Positions 8,478 to 17,915 of a DNA stretch of 64,000 bases are shown piece after piece. How positions within the stretch are numbered: the stretch's first letter is position 1; each line of letters opens with the position of its first letter. The stretch is taken from assembly GCA_035570495.1 (NCBI GenBank), contig DATMLO010000025.1:10700-74699 (forward strand). The letters are read 5' to 3'. Position numbers and translations under genes: made by a program. The DNA comes from DATARH01 sp035570495. GTDB lineage: Bacteria > Pseudomonadota > Alphaproteobacteria > ATCC43930 > CGMCC-115725. The notes below the pieces were generated by a model. The model was not told where the DNA came from. It was given only the letters and a program-made list of their open reading frames with translations, and ran no database searches.

Positions 8478-9187
8478 TTGGAGTCTTTTTCCATGCCGAA
8501 TTTAATACAAGACATTGTTTTGGGCCGTCACTCTTAAACGGACGTTCTCGACCTTCCTGCGCGAGGGCAGCTAAGGGGCATGACCTGCCATTGGACGCGC
8601 CGCGCAAAATGGCCGCTTCTGCCCCCAAAGCGGCCAAATGTGTGCGAACCTCTGGGAATTCTGCTTCAGTGCCACCCATCGGGGCGCCAGACGGCGGCTC
8701 TAACAGGACCGCGCCGGCTGCCCGGCCAAGGTGGTATCGAGCCGGTGGCACCGCGGCTCGCGGCGATGGTCAAGTTCTTTCTCCCGGTGCAACCTCGGTC
8801 CGCGGTCGCAGAGTCCCCTAGCACCAATGCGCCGACGAGCAATCGCGGCCGCCTGCTCCGGGCGTCGCAGTCGGCGGCGTCGAAACAGGGACCCGCTTCT
8901 CGTCAAGAGCGGAAGCGGTGGCGATTGGCACGCAACCACTGCTGCGCCGGACCGAAGTCGGCCGCTGCCGACATCGTAAAGGGCGATCGCGTCGCCTTCG
9001 GCCCAACCAGCGCATCGCCTCGATATAGTCCCTCCGTATGCCAACCGATTCGGGGTTATTTTGGTATGCCGCCCGCAGCAGGGTCGGGTTTTGGCGCTTC
9101 TAGACAATTAATCATCCGATAGACCCCATCGCGCTGTATGAGTGTCGTAAAATCTGCGGTGCCTCAGACCTGCGACGAGCAGCGATC
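8478..9187. other. 700-bp stretch without a supported gene
   Basis: Short open frames exist on both strands but show no domain, ribosome site or codon pattern like the neighbours. A hairpin with arms TGGCCGCT/AGCGGCCA lies at about 8611-8639. It may hold the promoter of the unknown gene that follows and decayed DNA inside the island. Confidence 0.5.
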
Positions 9188-10312
9188 GTGTCTCACGAAT
9201 TGTCCTCCCCCACCCCAGGTAGCCAGTGCACCGGCGAAGGTGGGACCATCTTCGATCAGGCCGTCAAAATGCTCGAGCATCAAAAGGCGTGGATCAACTG
9301 GGCTGACCCATATGAGATAGCGGGAAAGACCGCGGCGGCCGCCGCCGCTATCATGACGATGGGCCCGATATCCCACTACATGGACAGGCTACTGAAATTA
9401 TTTTTGTCCGCAGGAGAAAAAGGAAACCGTTGGGACTACAGAACCCTGGAGCTCGAATACGTTAGATTACGGGACGCAATTTTAGTAGATTGCACTAAAT
9501 TTATTGTGCATGCCAAAGACAAGGCTGAAATAGGACGAGGATGGGAGTTATATAAAGAAACGATCGCTATGTGCGATATAATAAGCTTCATTGTAATTTA
9601 TAAACCCTGCTGTCGTTTGAGCCAAATGACTTGGCTTATTCCGGCTGTGGCTATGGGCGTGCCAGCTCTCCCACTGATTTGTTATGCCGCGGAAGAATTA
9701 GCAGATTTGATGAACAACCCGCTCGAACCGTTCAAGGCGGATTGCACGCCCGTCGGCAACAGCTGGTTGCATAGGTTGGGTATCTACCTTCTGCACCAGT
9801 GCGCGGCGCAGCGTCTTCCACCTGATCCGGCGCTCATTCGTCTGATGTCACTCGTAACACCGCCCCCGTCTGCCAGTGTCAAGAGCGGAAAGGCGACTCG
9901 ATATTCTGATTATCTGGCAAATCCGAGCCCGGTTCATTATTTGCACGAGACGCCCCCCGCTCAGGCCGTAGGAACGGCGCTCGCACTAGAGCTGCTCGGC
10001 GAATTCGACGCAAATCGACAAGGAGAACATTTCCGACGAGTAGAACGCGCGGCAGCGTACGACGCAGGATCTATGCTAAATGGCCGGCCACCCTCGGTCA
10101 AAAGTATCCAGCAAGCCTCGGGGCTGTCTTGGGCTGACACGAAGGTTCTGGTGCGTAGACCATTATTTAGACGTTTGGTCTTTGAGTACCAATGTCGCTT
10201 TCTCCTCGCCGAGATGCACCCCGACTGCCCAGAGTGCAAGGCGCTTGCACCGTCGCTGAGGCAGTCCAAGGAAGGGGATTCACCGATACGATCTTCGGGG
10301 TCTTCATGGTGA
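9188..10312 (+). CDS. Unknown island protein, 374 aa
   Basis: GTG start at 9188. I recognise no family. The first 60 residues are Ala-rich (KTAAAAAAIMTMG), the middle is helical and rich in Ile, Tyr, Lys and Cys (ETIAMCDIISFIVIYKPCCR), with one clearly hydrophobic stretch MTWLIPAVAMGVPALPLICY at about residues 147-166. The end has basic segments and a Cys pair HPDCPECKAL (CxxC) near residue 350. The middle is visibly richer in A/T than neighbouring genes, supporting foreign origin. It sits immediately upstream of an excisionase-like gene and the integrase, so it may be a cargo or replication/regulatory gene of the island. Function unknown. Confidence 0.65.
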   Translation: MSHELSSPTPGSQCTGEGGTIFDQAVKMLEHQKAWINWADPYEIAGKTAAAAAAIMTMGPISHYMDRLLKLFLSAGEKGNRWDYRTLELEYVRLRDAILVDCTKFIVHAKDKAEIGRGWELYKETIAMCDIISFIVIYKPCCRLSQMTWLIPAVAMGVPALPLICYAAEELADLMNNPLEPFKADCTPVGNSWLHRLGIYLLHQCAAQRLPPDPALIRLMSLVTPPPSASVKSGKATRYSDYLANPSPVHYLHETPPAQAVGTALALELLGEFDANRQGEHFRRVERAAAYDAGSMLNGRPPSVKSIQQASGLSWADTKVLVRRPLFRRLVFEYQCRFLLAEMHPDCPECKALAPSLRQSKEGDSPIRSSGSSW

Positions 10313-10387
10313 TTTAACCTTGCAGACTCGGCAGAGCACAGATCGCGCACGATCTTCGCCCCACGTAGTCCCTGTGGAGCGATTGGC

Positions 10388-10621
10388 ATGCGACCGGACA
10401 CAAGTGGAAAACTTGCATACGCCATAGCGGAGCTTCCTGAACTCGTTTCGCTCGGCCGAAGTCACCTCTATGAGGAGATCCGTGCCGGCCGCCTGCGGAC
10501 AGTCAAAGCCGGCCGTCGCACTCTGGTACTGGCGGAAGATCTACGGGCGTGGCTCCTCTCGCTCGACAGCGCTGCAGACGGCCCTCCTCAATCGGCAGCG
10601 TTAACCCCGAACCACGGCTGA
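10388..10621 (+). CDS. Excisionase-like helix-turn-helix protein
   Basis: 77 residues. The segment LPELVSLGRSHLYEEIRAGR followed by LRTVKAGRRTLVLAEDLRAWL is the HTH_17/AlpA-type fold used by excisionases and small phage regulators: a helix pair, then a short strand-turn with a basic wing. ATG 10388 follows the unknown gene by about 75 bp. Together with the next two genes it forms an integration-control module, and it is the best candidate for the recombination directionality factor of the integrase (inference). Confidence 0.75.
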   Translation: MRPDTSGKLAYAIAELPELVSLGRSHLYEEIRAGRLRTVKAGRRTLVLAEDLRAWLLSLDSAADGPPQSAALTPNHG

Positions 10622-10653
10622 CGGTTCGCGATTGGGGATCGCGGTTAATTGAG

Positions 10654-11166
10654 ATGCCTCGCCGCCTAGCTGATCAGGTACGGTCCGTTCGACGGAAGCG
10701 CCGCTACAACGTTCGCCTAATTAAAGCCACCTGGCCCTACTCCGTGCATGAGATCGCCGAGTTACTAGGCGTCCACAAAAACGCGGTGCTGCGGTGGTTG
10801 AGGGAAGGTTTGTCGGCAAATCGGGATCGCCGCCCCTTCTTAATCCGGGGAGATGAGCTCGCACGCTTCTTGAGAGCACGGCAGGCAGATAAGCGGCAGA
10901 AATGCACAGTCACCCAATTCTACTGCTTCAAGTGCCGTGCCCCACGCGAAGTCTACCTAAGCATCGTCGATGTGGTGATTGAGACTCCGTCCAGACTGAG
11001 GCTCAAAGCGCTCTGCTCGGTTTGCAGCACGTTGGTTAACAAGGTCCAGCGCGTCCGCGATCTGGAGAAAATCCGTTCTCAGTTCAACGTCCAAGAACTG
11101 GAAGGGGAACACTTATTGGGCTCTGCCCATCCCAGCCTTAACAGTGACTCAGGCAACCTGAGGTGA
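10654..11166 (+). CDS. HTH plus zinc-ribbon protein of the integration module
   Basis: 170 residues. The N-terminal part is basic (RRKRRYNVRLI) followed by a helix-turn-helix YSVHEIAELLGVHKNAVLRW with an adjacent wing RPFLIRGDELARFL, resembling excisionase/MerR-like DNA binding. The second half has CFKC (Cys91, Cys94) and CSVC (Cys121, Cys124), four cysteines spaced as a zinc ribbon. Its stop overlaps the integrase start (GTGA), so the two are translationally coupled. ATG 10654 is chosen because it starts the coherent basic domain. It probably binds DNA or the recombinase at the attachment site; I do not know a named family. Confidence 0.7.
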   Translation: MPRRLADQVRSVRRKRRYNVRLIKATWPYSVHEIAELLGVHKNAVLRWLREGLSANRDRRPFLIRGDELARFLRARQADKRQKCTVTQFYCFKCRAPREVYLSIVDVVIETPSRLRLKALCSVCSTLVNKVQRVRDLEKIRSQFNVQELEGEHLLGSAHPSLNSDSGNLR

Positions 11167-12260
11167 GCATGCACAAAACCAACCCGAGCAACGATCGCAT
11201 GAAGCGCGAGTATCTGATCTATTTGAAGGATGCACGGCAGCGGTCGCGGGCCACGGTAGAACAGGTTCGGCACGCCATCGATCGCCTTGAAGCTTACACC
11301 GGGGCAAAGGACTTCGGCACGTTCAATAAAGAACAGGCGCGTGGATTCAAGCGAGCTCTGGTCGCCACGAAAGGACAGCGTACCGGCAGGCCAATCAGCA
11401 CCACGACAGCCCATCATGTCTTGCAGGCGCTCAAGGAGTTTTTGGCATGGCTGCAAGGTAGACCGGGTTATAGGCGCCGCATAAACATCGCTGATATTGC
11501 GTACTTGAGTCTGACTGCGAACGAGGAGCGGGCGGCGCGGGCGAGTAGTCCGAAATCCTACGCTACCTTTGACCAATACCGATCAGCATTGTTTGCGATG
11601 CCGACAGACAATGAGAGCGAGCGCCGCGATCAGGCCCTATTCGCGCTCTTGCTACTCACGGGAATGCGCGATGCTGCGGCGGTCAGCCTGAAGGTGAAGC
11701 ACATCTCGATTGAGCGGAGGCGCGTCTTTCAAGATCCGCGCGAGGTCCGCACCAAGTTCGCCAAGGCGATTGAGACCTTCTTCTTCCCGGTGGGCGAGGA
11801 CGTTGCCACGGTTGTCGTTGACTGGGTCACCTACCTGACGACGGTAAAGCTCTTCGGCCCCAACGATCCGCTTTTCCCAAAGGCGGCGGTCGGGCACGAC
11901 CGCCATCTCAGCTTCACTGCCCGAGGTCTGACCCGTGATCACTGGGCGAATGCCTCGCCCGTCCGCCAGGTTTTCCGAACCGCGTTTGAGCGGATCGGCT
12001 TGCCGTATGTGAAACCGCATACGGTACGCGATACCCTCACCCAGTTTGCGTACAAACTTCAGCTCAACCCGGAACAGTTGAAGGCCTGGAGCCAAAACAT
12101 GGGCCACGACAGCGTGCTGACCACGATTGGCAGTTATGGCCCGGTTTCAACGGAAAGGCAGGCCGAGATCATAAGTGCACTCGGCCAATCAAGCACCGAT
12201 ACCGGCGACCTATCGACGGAAATCGCCGAAAAGGTGGCCGCGTTGCTAAAGGGGGGCTAG
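11163..12260 (+). CDS. Tyrosine recombinase / island integrase
   Basis: 365 residues, GTG start overlapping the previous stop. A SAM-like core-binding domain covers about residues 12-105. The catalytic domain shows Arg169 (LLLTGMRDAA), His286-x-x-Arg289 (PHTVRDTLTQFA), His315 (NMGHDSVLTTIGSYG) and Tyr325, the tyrosine-recombinase set, so it appears intact. It breaks and rejoins DNA through a phosphotyrosine link at a short core site. The gene points toward tRNA-Glu(CTC), whose 3' end is about 190 bp away, the typical layout of an element integrated into a tRNA gene. Confidence 0.92.
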   Translation: MSMHKTNPSNDRMKREYLIYLKDARQRSRATVEQVRHAIDRLEAYTGAKDFGTFNKEQARGFKRALVATKGQRTGRPISTTTAHHVLQALKEFLAWLQGRPGYRRRINIADIAYLSLTANEERAARASSPKSYATFDQYRSALFAMPTDNESERRDQALFALLLLTGMRDAAAVSLKVKHISIERRRVFQDPREVRTKFAKAIETFFFPVGEDVATVVVDWVTYLTTVKLFGPNDPLFPKAAVGHDRHLSFTARGLTRDHWANASPVRQVFRTAFERIGLPYVKPHTVRDTLTQFAYKLQLNPEQLKAWSQNMGHDSVLTTIGSYGPVSTERQAEIISALGQSSTDTGDLSTEIAEKVAALLKGG

Positions 12261-12392
12261 GCCACATGTTCATTCGAGGGCACCCGACATGACCAGCGGG
12301 ATATCCTCAAGCTGGTCGATCAGGCCGCTACCCTCAGGTCACTGAGAACGTCGCCTCAAAGGAGCCGCGTCCAGGGTTATCCAGCAACATCT

Positions 12393-12414
12393 TTTTGGGA
12401 AAATTTTGGGAAAG
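12393..12414. repeat. Tandem 11-bp repeat between integrase and tRNA
   Basis: TTTTGGGAAAA is followed immediately by TTTTGGGAAAG. Short direct repeats in the gap between integrase and attachment site are where arm-type integrase or excisionase sites are expected. The functional reading is inference. Confidence 0.45.
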
Positions 12415-12448
12415 ACTTTCTCGGTATCATTGAAATTGTTGATTTGAT

Positions 12449-12524
12449 TGGCGTCCCCTACCGGATTCGAACCGGTGTTGCCGCCGTGAGAGGGCGGTGT
12501 CCTAGGCCTCTAGACGAAGGGGAC
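12449..12524 (-). tRNA. tRNA-Glu (CTC)
   Basis: Reading the minus strand from 12524, acceptor GTCCCCT pairs with AGGGGAC, the D-arm contains CTAGAGGCCTAGG, the anticodon stem CCGCC/GGCGG encloses loop CTCTCAC (anticodon CTC), and the T-arm is CCGGTTCGAATCCGG. Discriminator G and an encoded CCA (12449-12451) complete it. Sequence and shape are those of bacterial tRNA-Glu. It lies between the integrase and the core genome, and its 3' end is the likely attachment site. Confidence 0.95.
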
Positions 12525-12590
12525 AAGAGGCAGGCGCGTTAGATAGCTTCTGGTGCGCCGTGGATCAAGCGTTGGTCAGGCACCGCGCCG

Positions 12591-13076
12591 CTATTCGCGG
12601 AAATTGAGGTATTGCAGCGGCTGCTCGATCTTGAGGCCGCGCATAACGGTGATCGCCGCCTGCAGGTCGTCGCGCTTCTTGGCCGACACGCGCAGCTCGC
12701 TGCCCTGGATCGCGACCTGCACCTTCAATTTGCTGTCCTTGATCTCGCGCACCAGACGGCGGGCAAGATCGGAATCGACTCCCTGGCGGAGCATCACCGA
12801 CTGGCGGATCGTGTTGCCGCTCGCCTTTTCAGGTGTTTTGAAGTCGAGCGCCGCGGGATCGACTTTGCGGCGCGTCAGATGCACCTTGAGGAGCTCATGC
12901 ATCTGCTTGAGCTTGAGGTCGTCGTCGGCGACGAGGCTGATCGCTCCCTCCTCACGCTTGATCTCGCACTTGCTGCCCTTGAAATCGAAACGCGTGGTGA
13001 TCTCGCGGTCGATGCCGGCGACAGCGTTGTCGACTTCGGCGAGATCGATGCGGGAGACGACATCAAAGCTGGGCAT
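12591..13076 (-). CDS. yajQ: YajQ-family nucleotide-binding protein
   Basis: 161 residues, the usual length. MPSFDVVSRIDLAEVDNAV, then TRFDFKGSKCEI, VMLRQGVDSDLARRLVREIK and KVQVAIQGSELRVSAKKRDD are diagnostic of the YajQ/UPF0234 family. Members bind cyclic di-GMP or nucleic acid in some bacteria and act as cytosolic effectors; which applies here is unknown. First core gene on the right of the tRNA-Glu. Confidence 0.95.
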   Translation of the reverse strand: MPSFDVVSRIDLAEVDNAVAGIDREITTRFDFKGSKCEIKREEGAISLVADDDLKLKQMHELLKVHLTRRKVDPAALDFKTPEKASGNTIRQSVMLRQGVDSDLARRLVREIKDSKLKVQVAIQGSELRVSAKKRDDLQAAITVMRGLKIEQPLQYLNFRE

Positions 13077-13133
13077 GGGTGCGCTCTCAGGAATCGGGTT
13101 TGGGGCTGCGATATAATGCGGGCGTCGTGAATA

Positions 13134-14066
13134 TTACAGCCCGGCGGCAAAAGCGCGCGCCGTCGCCTCAAGCGCGACGGCGGCCGGAATCGGCGGCGCC
13201 CAGCCGAGCACCGAGCGAGTCGCGTGGTCATCGACCTGCAACGATCCGGTGAGCCGTTGGAGGCGCAGGCCGATGCCGGGGAACGGCCTGAACGCCGCGA
13301 ACAGCGCGGCCGGCACGGGGAAGAGCCGCGCCGTGCGGCCGAACCCGGTGGCGAGAGCGCCGATCAGCTCGGGGGTGGAAAAATCCAGGTCGTCGCGTGC
13401 CAGCAGGGTCATCCCCGCAGCGGCTGGATGGGTCGCGGCGACGGCGAGCAGATCGACAAGATTGTCACGGAAAATCAGGCTGCGACGGTTGTCGACCGCG
13501 GCGAAGGGCAGCGGCCACCCGCTCGCCGCAAGACGGATCAACGCCGCGAAATTAGCCCGGACGCCCGGTCCGTAAACCAGCGGCGGGCGAACGATGACCA
13601 ATTCGATCCCGGCAGCTTGCGCGGCGGTCAGCGCCGCGCGCTCACCCGCTAGTTTGGCGCGGCCGTAGGCGTCCTCCGGACGCGGCTCGTCGTCAGGGCG
13701 GAACGGCCGACCGCGCGCGGTTGCCTCGCCCATCGCCTTGATCGAGCTGACCAGCACCAACCGCCGTGCTCCGGCGAGGCCCATCGCGCGGACGATCGCC
13801 GCGACGGCGTCCGGCTCGGCGGCAAACCCTATTGGATCGGGCCCGACATGCGCGCGTTGCGCGAGGTGGATAACGATCTCGACGCCGCGCAGAGCGGGTG
13901 ACCAGTCGGTCGTGGGGCCGATATCGCCGAGGACAAGGTGTTCGACGCCGTCTGCCGGCGCGTCGCGTCGCAAACCCGCGACAACCGAATGGCCACGCGC
14001 GGCCAGCGCCGGACACAGGCCCGTCCCAATAAACCCTCCCGCGCCGGTAACGAGAATGCGCGCCAC
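13134..14066 (-). CDS. NAD-dependent nucleotide-sugar epimerase/dehydratase (extended SDR)
   Basis: About 310 residues. The start is taken at GTG 14066, preceded by AAGGG, because it gives MARILVTGAGGFIGTGL with the Gly-rich NAD motif at the very N terminus. The catalytic triad is Ser in LVLVSSIKAMG and Tyr-x3-Lys in DAYGRAKLAGE. VRPPLVYGPGVRANF is typical of UDP-hexose 4-epimerase-like enzymes. It should act on a nucleotide sugar or similar carbonyl substrate in the cytosol. A glycosyltransferase is encoded divergently next door, suggesting cell-surface polysaccharide synthesis. Confidence 0.88.
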   Translation of the reverse strand: MARILVTGAGGFIGTGLCPALAARGHSVVAGLRRDAPADGVEHLVLGDIGPTTDWSPALRGVEIVIHLAQRAHVGPDPIGFAAEPDAVAAIVRAMGLAGARRLVLVSSIKAMGEATARGRPFRPDDEPRPEDAYGRAKLAGERAALTAAQAAGIELVIVRPPLVYGPGVRANFAALIRLAASGWPLPFAAVDNRRSLIFRDNLVDLLAVAATHPAAAGMTLLARDDLDFSTPELIGALATGFGRTARLFPVPAALFAAFRPFPGIGLRLQRLTGSLQVDDHATRSVLGWAPPIPAAVALEATARAFAAGL

Positions 14067-14085
14067 GACCCTTGGCTTCCCCTTG

Positions 14086-14163
14086 CCCGGGCTTGACCCG
14101 GCCATCCACGTCTTCTACCCAGCATCAGCAATAAAGACGTAGACCCCTGGGTCAAGCCCGGGG
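14086..14163. repeat. Long intergenic palindrome (REP-like)
   Basis: CCCGGGCTTGACCC at 14086-14099 is mirrored by GGGTCAAGCCCGGG at about 14149-14163, with a second inner pair ACGTCTT/AAGACGT. A related, more decayed copy lies at 29665-29734, so this is a dispersed repeat. It sits between divergent epimerase and glycosyltransferase genes. Confidence 0.75.
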
Positions 14164-14221
14164 AGGGGGACTCAGTGGTTTATTGGCCTACTCCACCCTT
14201 GCCGCCTGATTGAGTCGCCAG

Positions 14222-15373
14222 GTGGCAGAGACGCACCCTCAGCCCAAACTGCTCTTTCTCGTTACCGAGGATTGGTATTTCTGCTCGCACCGGCTGCCGG
14301 TGGCGCGGGCGGCGCGTAACGCTGGGTTTGCGGTCAGCGTCGCGACGCGGGTGCGCGACCATGGCGCTGCGATCCGCGCCGAGGGCTTTGCGCTTCACGC
14401 TCTCGGCTGGAAGCGGCGCGGCGATGGGCTCTTTGGCCATCTGCGCGCGCTGGTGGAGATCGTCCGCCTCTACCGCCATGAGCGGCCCGACCTCGTCTAC
14501 CACGTGGCGCTGAAGCCGGTGCTGTTTGGCGGAATCGCGGCGCGGCTCGCCGGTCTCCGCCTAGGAGGCGTGGTATCGGCGGTGATGGGGCTGGGGATCG
14601 AGTTCACCGGCGGCGCGGGCTGGCGCCAGCACGCACTCGGCTGGGGGTTGCGCTTGGCGGCAGGCACGGGGCGCATCGTCGTGCAGAATCCTGAGAACCG
14701 GGCGGCGCTTGCCGGCTTTGGGATCGATCCCGGCCGCATCGCGCTGATCCCCGGCTCGGGCGTCGATACCGAGCATTTCGCGGCGCTGCCCGATCCGCCC
14801 GGCCCGCCGCTGGCCGTCGCGATGGTCGGCCGGATGCTGCGCAGCAAGGGCGTGCTCGATGCCGTTGCGGCCGTGCGGAAGTTGCGCGCCGAGGGGCGGG
14901 CGGTCGAACTGGTGCTTGCCGGCGCGGCTGATCCCGACAGCCGCGATTCGCTGAGCAACAGTGAGCTCGCCGCGCTGGCGCGCGAGCCGGGCGTCAAATG
15001 GCTCGGCCATGTCGACGATGTGCGGGAGGTGTGGCGGCGCGCGGCGATCGCGCTGTTGCCGTCCAGCTATGGCGAGGGTGTGCCCAAGGCGCTGCTCGAG
15101 GCGGCGTCTTGTGCGCGGCCGATCATCGCCAGCGACATGCCGGGTTGTCGTGATGTCGTCATCCCCGGCGAGACCGGGCTTCTCATTTCAGTGCACGATG
15201 TCGATGCGCTGGCGGCGGCGATCACGCGACTCGCCGGCGATCCGGAGTTGCGCCGGCAAATGGGGGAGAAGGGCCGGCAGCGCGCCGTCGGCGAATTCAG
15301 CGAGGCGACGATCGCACGGCAGACCGTGGCGCTGCTACGCTCAATGATGGATGGGGAGAGTGGGGGACGATGA
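14222..15373 (+). CDS. Group 4 glycosyltransferase (GT-B fold)
   Basis: About 383 residues. The N-terminal domain begins LLFLVTEDWYFCSHRLPVAR. The donor-binding domain has MVGRMLRSKGVLDAV and the E-x7-E signature YGEGVPKALLEAASCARPII, with PGETGLLI near the end, all characteristic of GT4. It should transfer a sugar from a nucleotide donor to a lipid-linked or surface glycan in the cytosol. Start GTG 14222 is chosen over TTG 14210; neither has a clear ribosome site. Its last bases overlap the next gene by ATGA. Confidence 0.9.
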   Translation: MAETHPQPKLLFLVTEDWYFCSHRLPVARAARNAGFAVSVATRVRDHGAAIRAEGFALHALGWKRRGDGLFGHLRALVEIVRLYRHERPDLVYHVALKPVLFGGIAARLAGLRLGGVVSAVMGLGIEFTGGAGWRQHALGWGLRLAAGTGRIVVQNPENRAALAGFGIDPGRIALIPGSGVDTEHFAALPDPPGPPLAVAMVGRMLRSKGVLDAVAAVRKLRAEGRAVELVLAGAADPDSRDSLSNSELAALAREPGVKWLGHVDDVREVWRRAAIALLPSSYGEGVPKALLEAASCARPIIASDMPGCRDVVIPGETGLLISVHDVDALAAAITRLAGDPELRRQMGEKGRQRAVGEFSEATIARQTVALLRSMMDGESGGR

Positions 15374-15738
15374 TCCGGTTGTGGCTGTTTATTGCCGGTG
15401 TTGGGGGAGCGGCGTCGGTTCTTGCTGGCGCGGCGGCCGCGCATCTTGGCGATGATCCGGATGTGCACACGCTTCTCACCAATGCAGCGCTTTACGGGAT
15501 GATCCACGCGGCGGCGCTGCTGGCGCTCATCGGCGTCGCCCAAGGGCGCGAGCCGCGGCGCGGCGCGGCGTCGTTCGCCGGATGGTGCTTCGCGGTGGGG
15601 ATCGTACTCTTCAGCCTGGGCCAGATCGCGCATGCCGCGACTGGCCTCCGGCAATTCAGCTTTGTCGTGCCGTTTGGCGGCACGGCGTTCATTCTCGGCT
15701 GGGTATCGATCGCGATTCTTGCCTTCCGCCGGCGTTGA
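15370..15738 (+). CDS. DUF423 small membrane protein
   Basis: 122 residues with four hydrophobic segments. LAGAAAAHLGDDPDVHTLLTNA, written in two parts as LAGAAAAHL and TNAALYGMIHAAALLAL, followed by FSLGQIAHAATG and FVVPFGGTAFILGW, match the YgdD/DUF423 family of inner-membrane proteins. Function is unknown in the family. Its ATG overlaps the glycosyltransferase stop, so the two are coupled. Confidence 0.9.
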   Translation: MIRLWLFIAGVGGAASVLAGAAAAHLGDDPDVHTLLTNAALYGMIHAAALLALIGVAQGREPRRGAASFAGWCFAVGIVLFSLGQIAHAATGLRQFSFVVPFGGTAFILGWVSIAILAFRRR

Positions 15739-15776
15739 ACGTGTAAGACTGCGGCTGCAGAGTTCCGCGAGTTTCC

Positions 15777-16706
<930 letters not shown>

Positions 16707-16720
16707 TATCTGGGATCGGA

Positions 16721-16972
16721 ATGAGCGAAGCAACGCTGCCCGACGATATTGCGGCGATGAGTTTCGAGGACGCGCTCGCCGAACTCGAAGGCATCGTACG
16801 CCGGCTCGAAAGCGGCCAGGTCAAGCTCGACGATGCCATCCAGTCCTATGAGCGCGGCGCGCAACTGAAGCGGCATTGCGAGAAAAAATTGAACGAGGCG
16901 CAGCAACGGGTCGACCGCATCGTCATCGCACCGGACGGCGGCGTGACGGTAGAACCAGCAAAGCTCGATTAA
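16721..16972 (+). CDS. xseB: Exodeoxyribonuclease VII small subunit
   Basis: 83 residues, the family's usual length. SFEDALAELEGIVRRLESGQ, then LDDAIQSYERGAQLKRHCEK and LNEAQQRV are diagnostic. It associates in several copies with XseA to degrade single-stranded DNA into oligonucleotides. xseB-ispA-dxs is a conserved order in proteobacteria, and ispA starts 19 bp downstream. Confidence 0.96.
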   Translation: MSEATLPDDIAAMSFEDALAELEGIVRRLESGQVKLDDAIQSYERGAQLKRHCEKKLNEAQQRVDRIVIAPDGGVTVEPAKLD

Positions 16973-16990
16973 GGGGGCGGGGAACGCATT

Positions 16991-17902
16991 TTGACTGAGA
17001 GCCTGTGGTCCGACACCGCCAGTGTTGACGAGGCGACGGCGGTCACGCTGGAACTTACCGATTCTGTCATTGATGGGCTGTTGCGGCCGCCGCCCGGTCT
17101 CGAAGCGCGTGTCTACGAGGCGATGCGCTATTCGGCGCTCGCGCCCGGCAAGCGGCTGCGCCCGCTTCTGGTGCTGGCGAGCTCGCGCCTGTTTGGCGTC
17201 GCCCGCGGCAGCGCCTTGCAGGTCGCTGCGGCGCTCGAGATGGTGCACGCCTATTCGCTGATCCATGACGACCTCCCGGCGATGGACAATAGCGACCTGC
17301 GGCGCGGACGGCCGACCTGCCACAAGGCGTTCGACGAGGCGACGGCGGTGCTCGCCGGCGACGGGTTGCTGACGATGGCGTTCGAGGTACTGTCGCACCC
17401 CGACACCCACGGCAGCCCGTCGGTGCGCTGCGAGCTGGTGGCGGCGCTGGCGGCCGCTGCGGGCGGCGCCGGCATGGTCGGTGGCCAGATGATCGACCTG
17501 ATCGCCGAAAAACAGCCGCTCGACATGGGCGCGATCACCCGGCTGCAGCGGATGAAAACCGGCGCGCTGATCGCCTTTGCCTGCGAGGCGGGGGCGATCC
17601 TCGCTCGGGCGCCGCACGAGGTTCGCCTGGCCCTCAGGGGCTATGCGCACGACCTTGGGCTTGCCTTTCAGATCGCTGATGATCTACTGGACGTAGAAGG
17701 CTCGGCGGAGGAGACGGGGAAGCCCGTCGGCGCCGACGCTGCGGCTGGAAAAGCCACGTTTGTCTCGATACTTGGCGTTGAGCGCGCGCGCGCTCAAGCC
17801 GAGTTGCTGGTCGGTCAGGCGGTGGCCCATCTTGATTTGTTTGAGCAAAGAGCGGAACTTTTACGACAGGTGGCGCGATTTGTTATCGACCGCCGGACGT
17901 GA
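16991..17902 (+). CDS. ispA: Farnesyl/geranylgeranyl diphosphate synthase
   Basis: 303 residues, TTG start with GGGGCGGGGAACG upstream. The first Asp-rich motif is DDLPAMDNSDLRRGRPTCH (Asp93, Asp94, Asp99) and the second is ADDLLDVEG (Asp230). GGQMIDL and KTGALI also match short-chain E-polyprenyl synthases. It condenses IPP with DMAPP/GPP to FPP (possibly GGPP), using Mg2+ held by the two Asp motifs. Placed between xseB and dxs, it forms the isoprenoid operon. Product chain length cannot be decided from sequence by eye. Confidence 0.95.
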   Translation: MTESLWSDTASVDEATAVTLELTDSVIDGLLRPPPGLEARVYEAMRYSALAPGKRLRPLLVLASSRLFGVARGSALQVAAALEMVHAYSLIHDDLPAMDNSDLRRGRPTCHKAFDEATAVLAGDGLLTMAFEVLSHPDTHGSPSVRCELVAALAAAAGGAGMVGGQMIDLIAEKQPLDMGAITRLQRMKTGALIAFACEAGAILARAPHEVRLALRGYAHDLGLAFQIADDLLDVEGSAEETGKPVGADAAAGKATFVSILGVERARAQAELLVGQAVAHLDLFEQRAELLRQVARFVIDRRT

Positions 17903-17915
17903 GGAGCAGTAGCGA

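Noticed and set aside
8611..8639. Hairpin TGGCCGCT/AGCGGCCA as MFS terminator
   Set aside because: It is 130 bp after the MFS stop and lacks a T-run; kept only as a note for that spacer.
1..12448. Second copy of the tRNA-Glu 3' end (attL) within the window
   Set aside because: Scanning for CCGGTTCGAA or GTCCCCTACC by eye found only short chance matches (for example AGTCCCCTAG at 8812), so the island's far end is not placed here.
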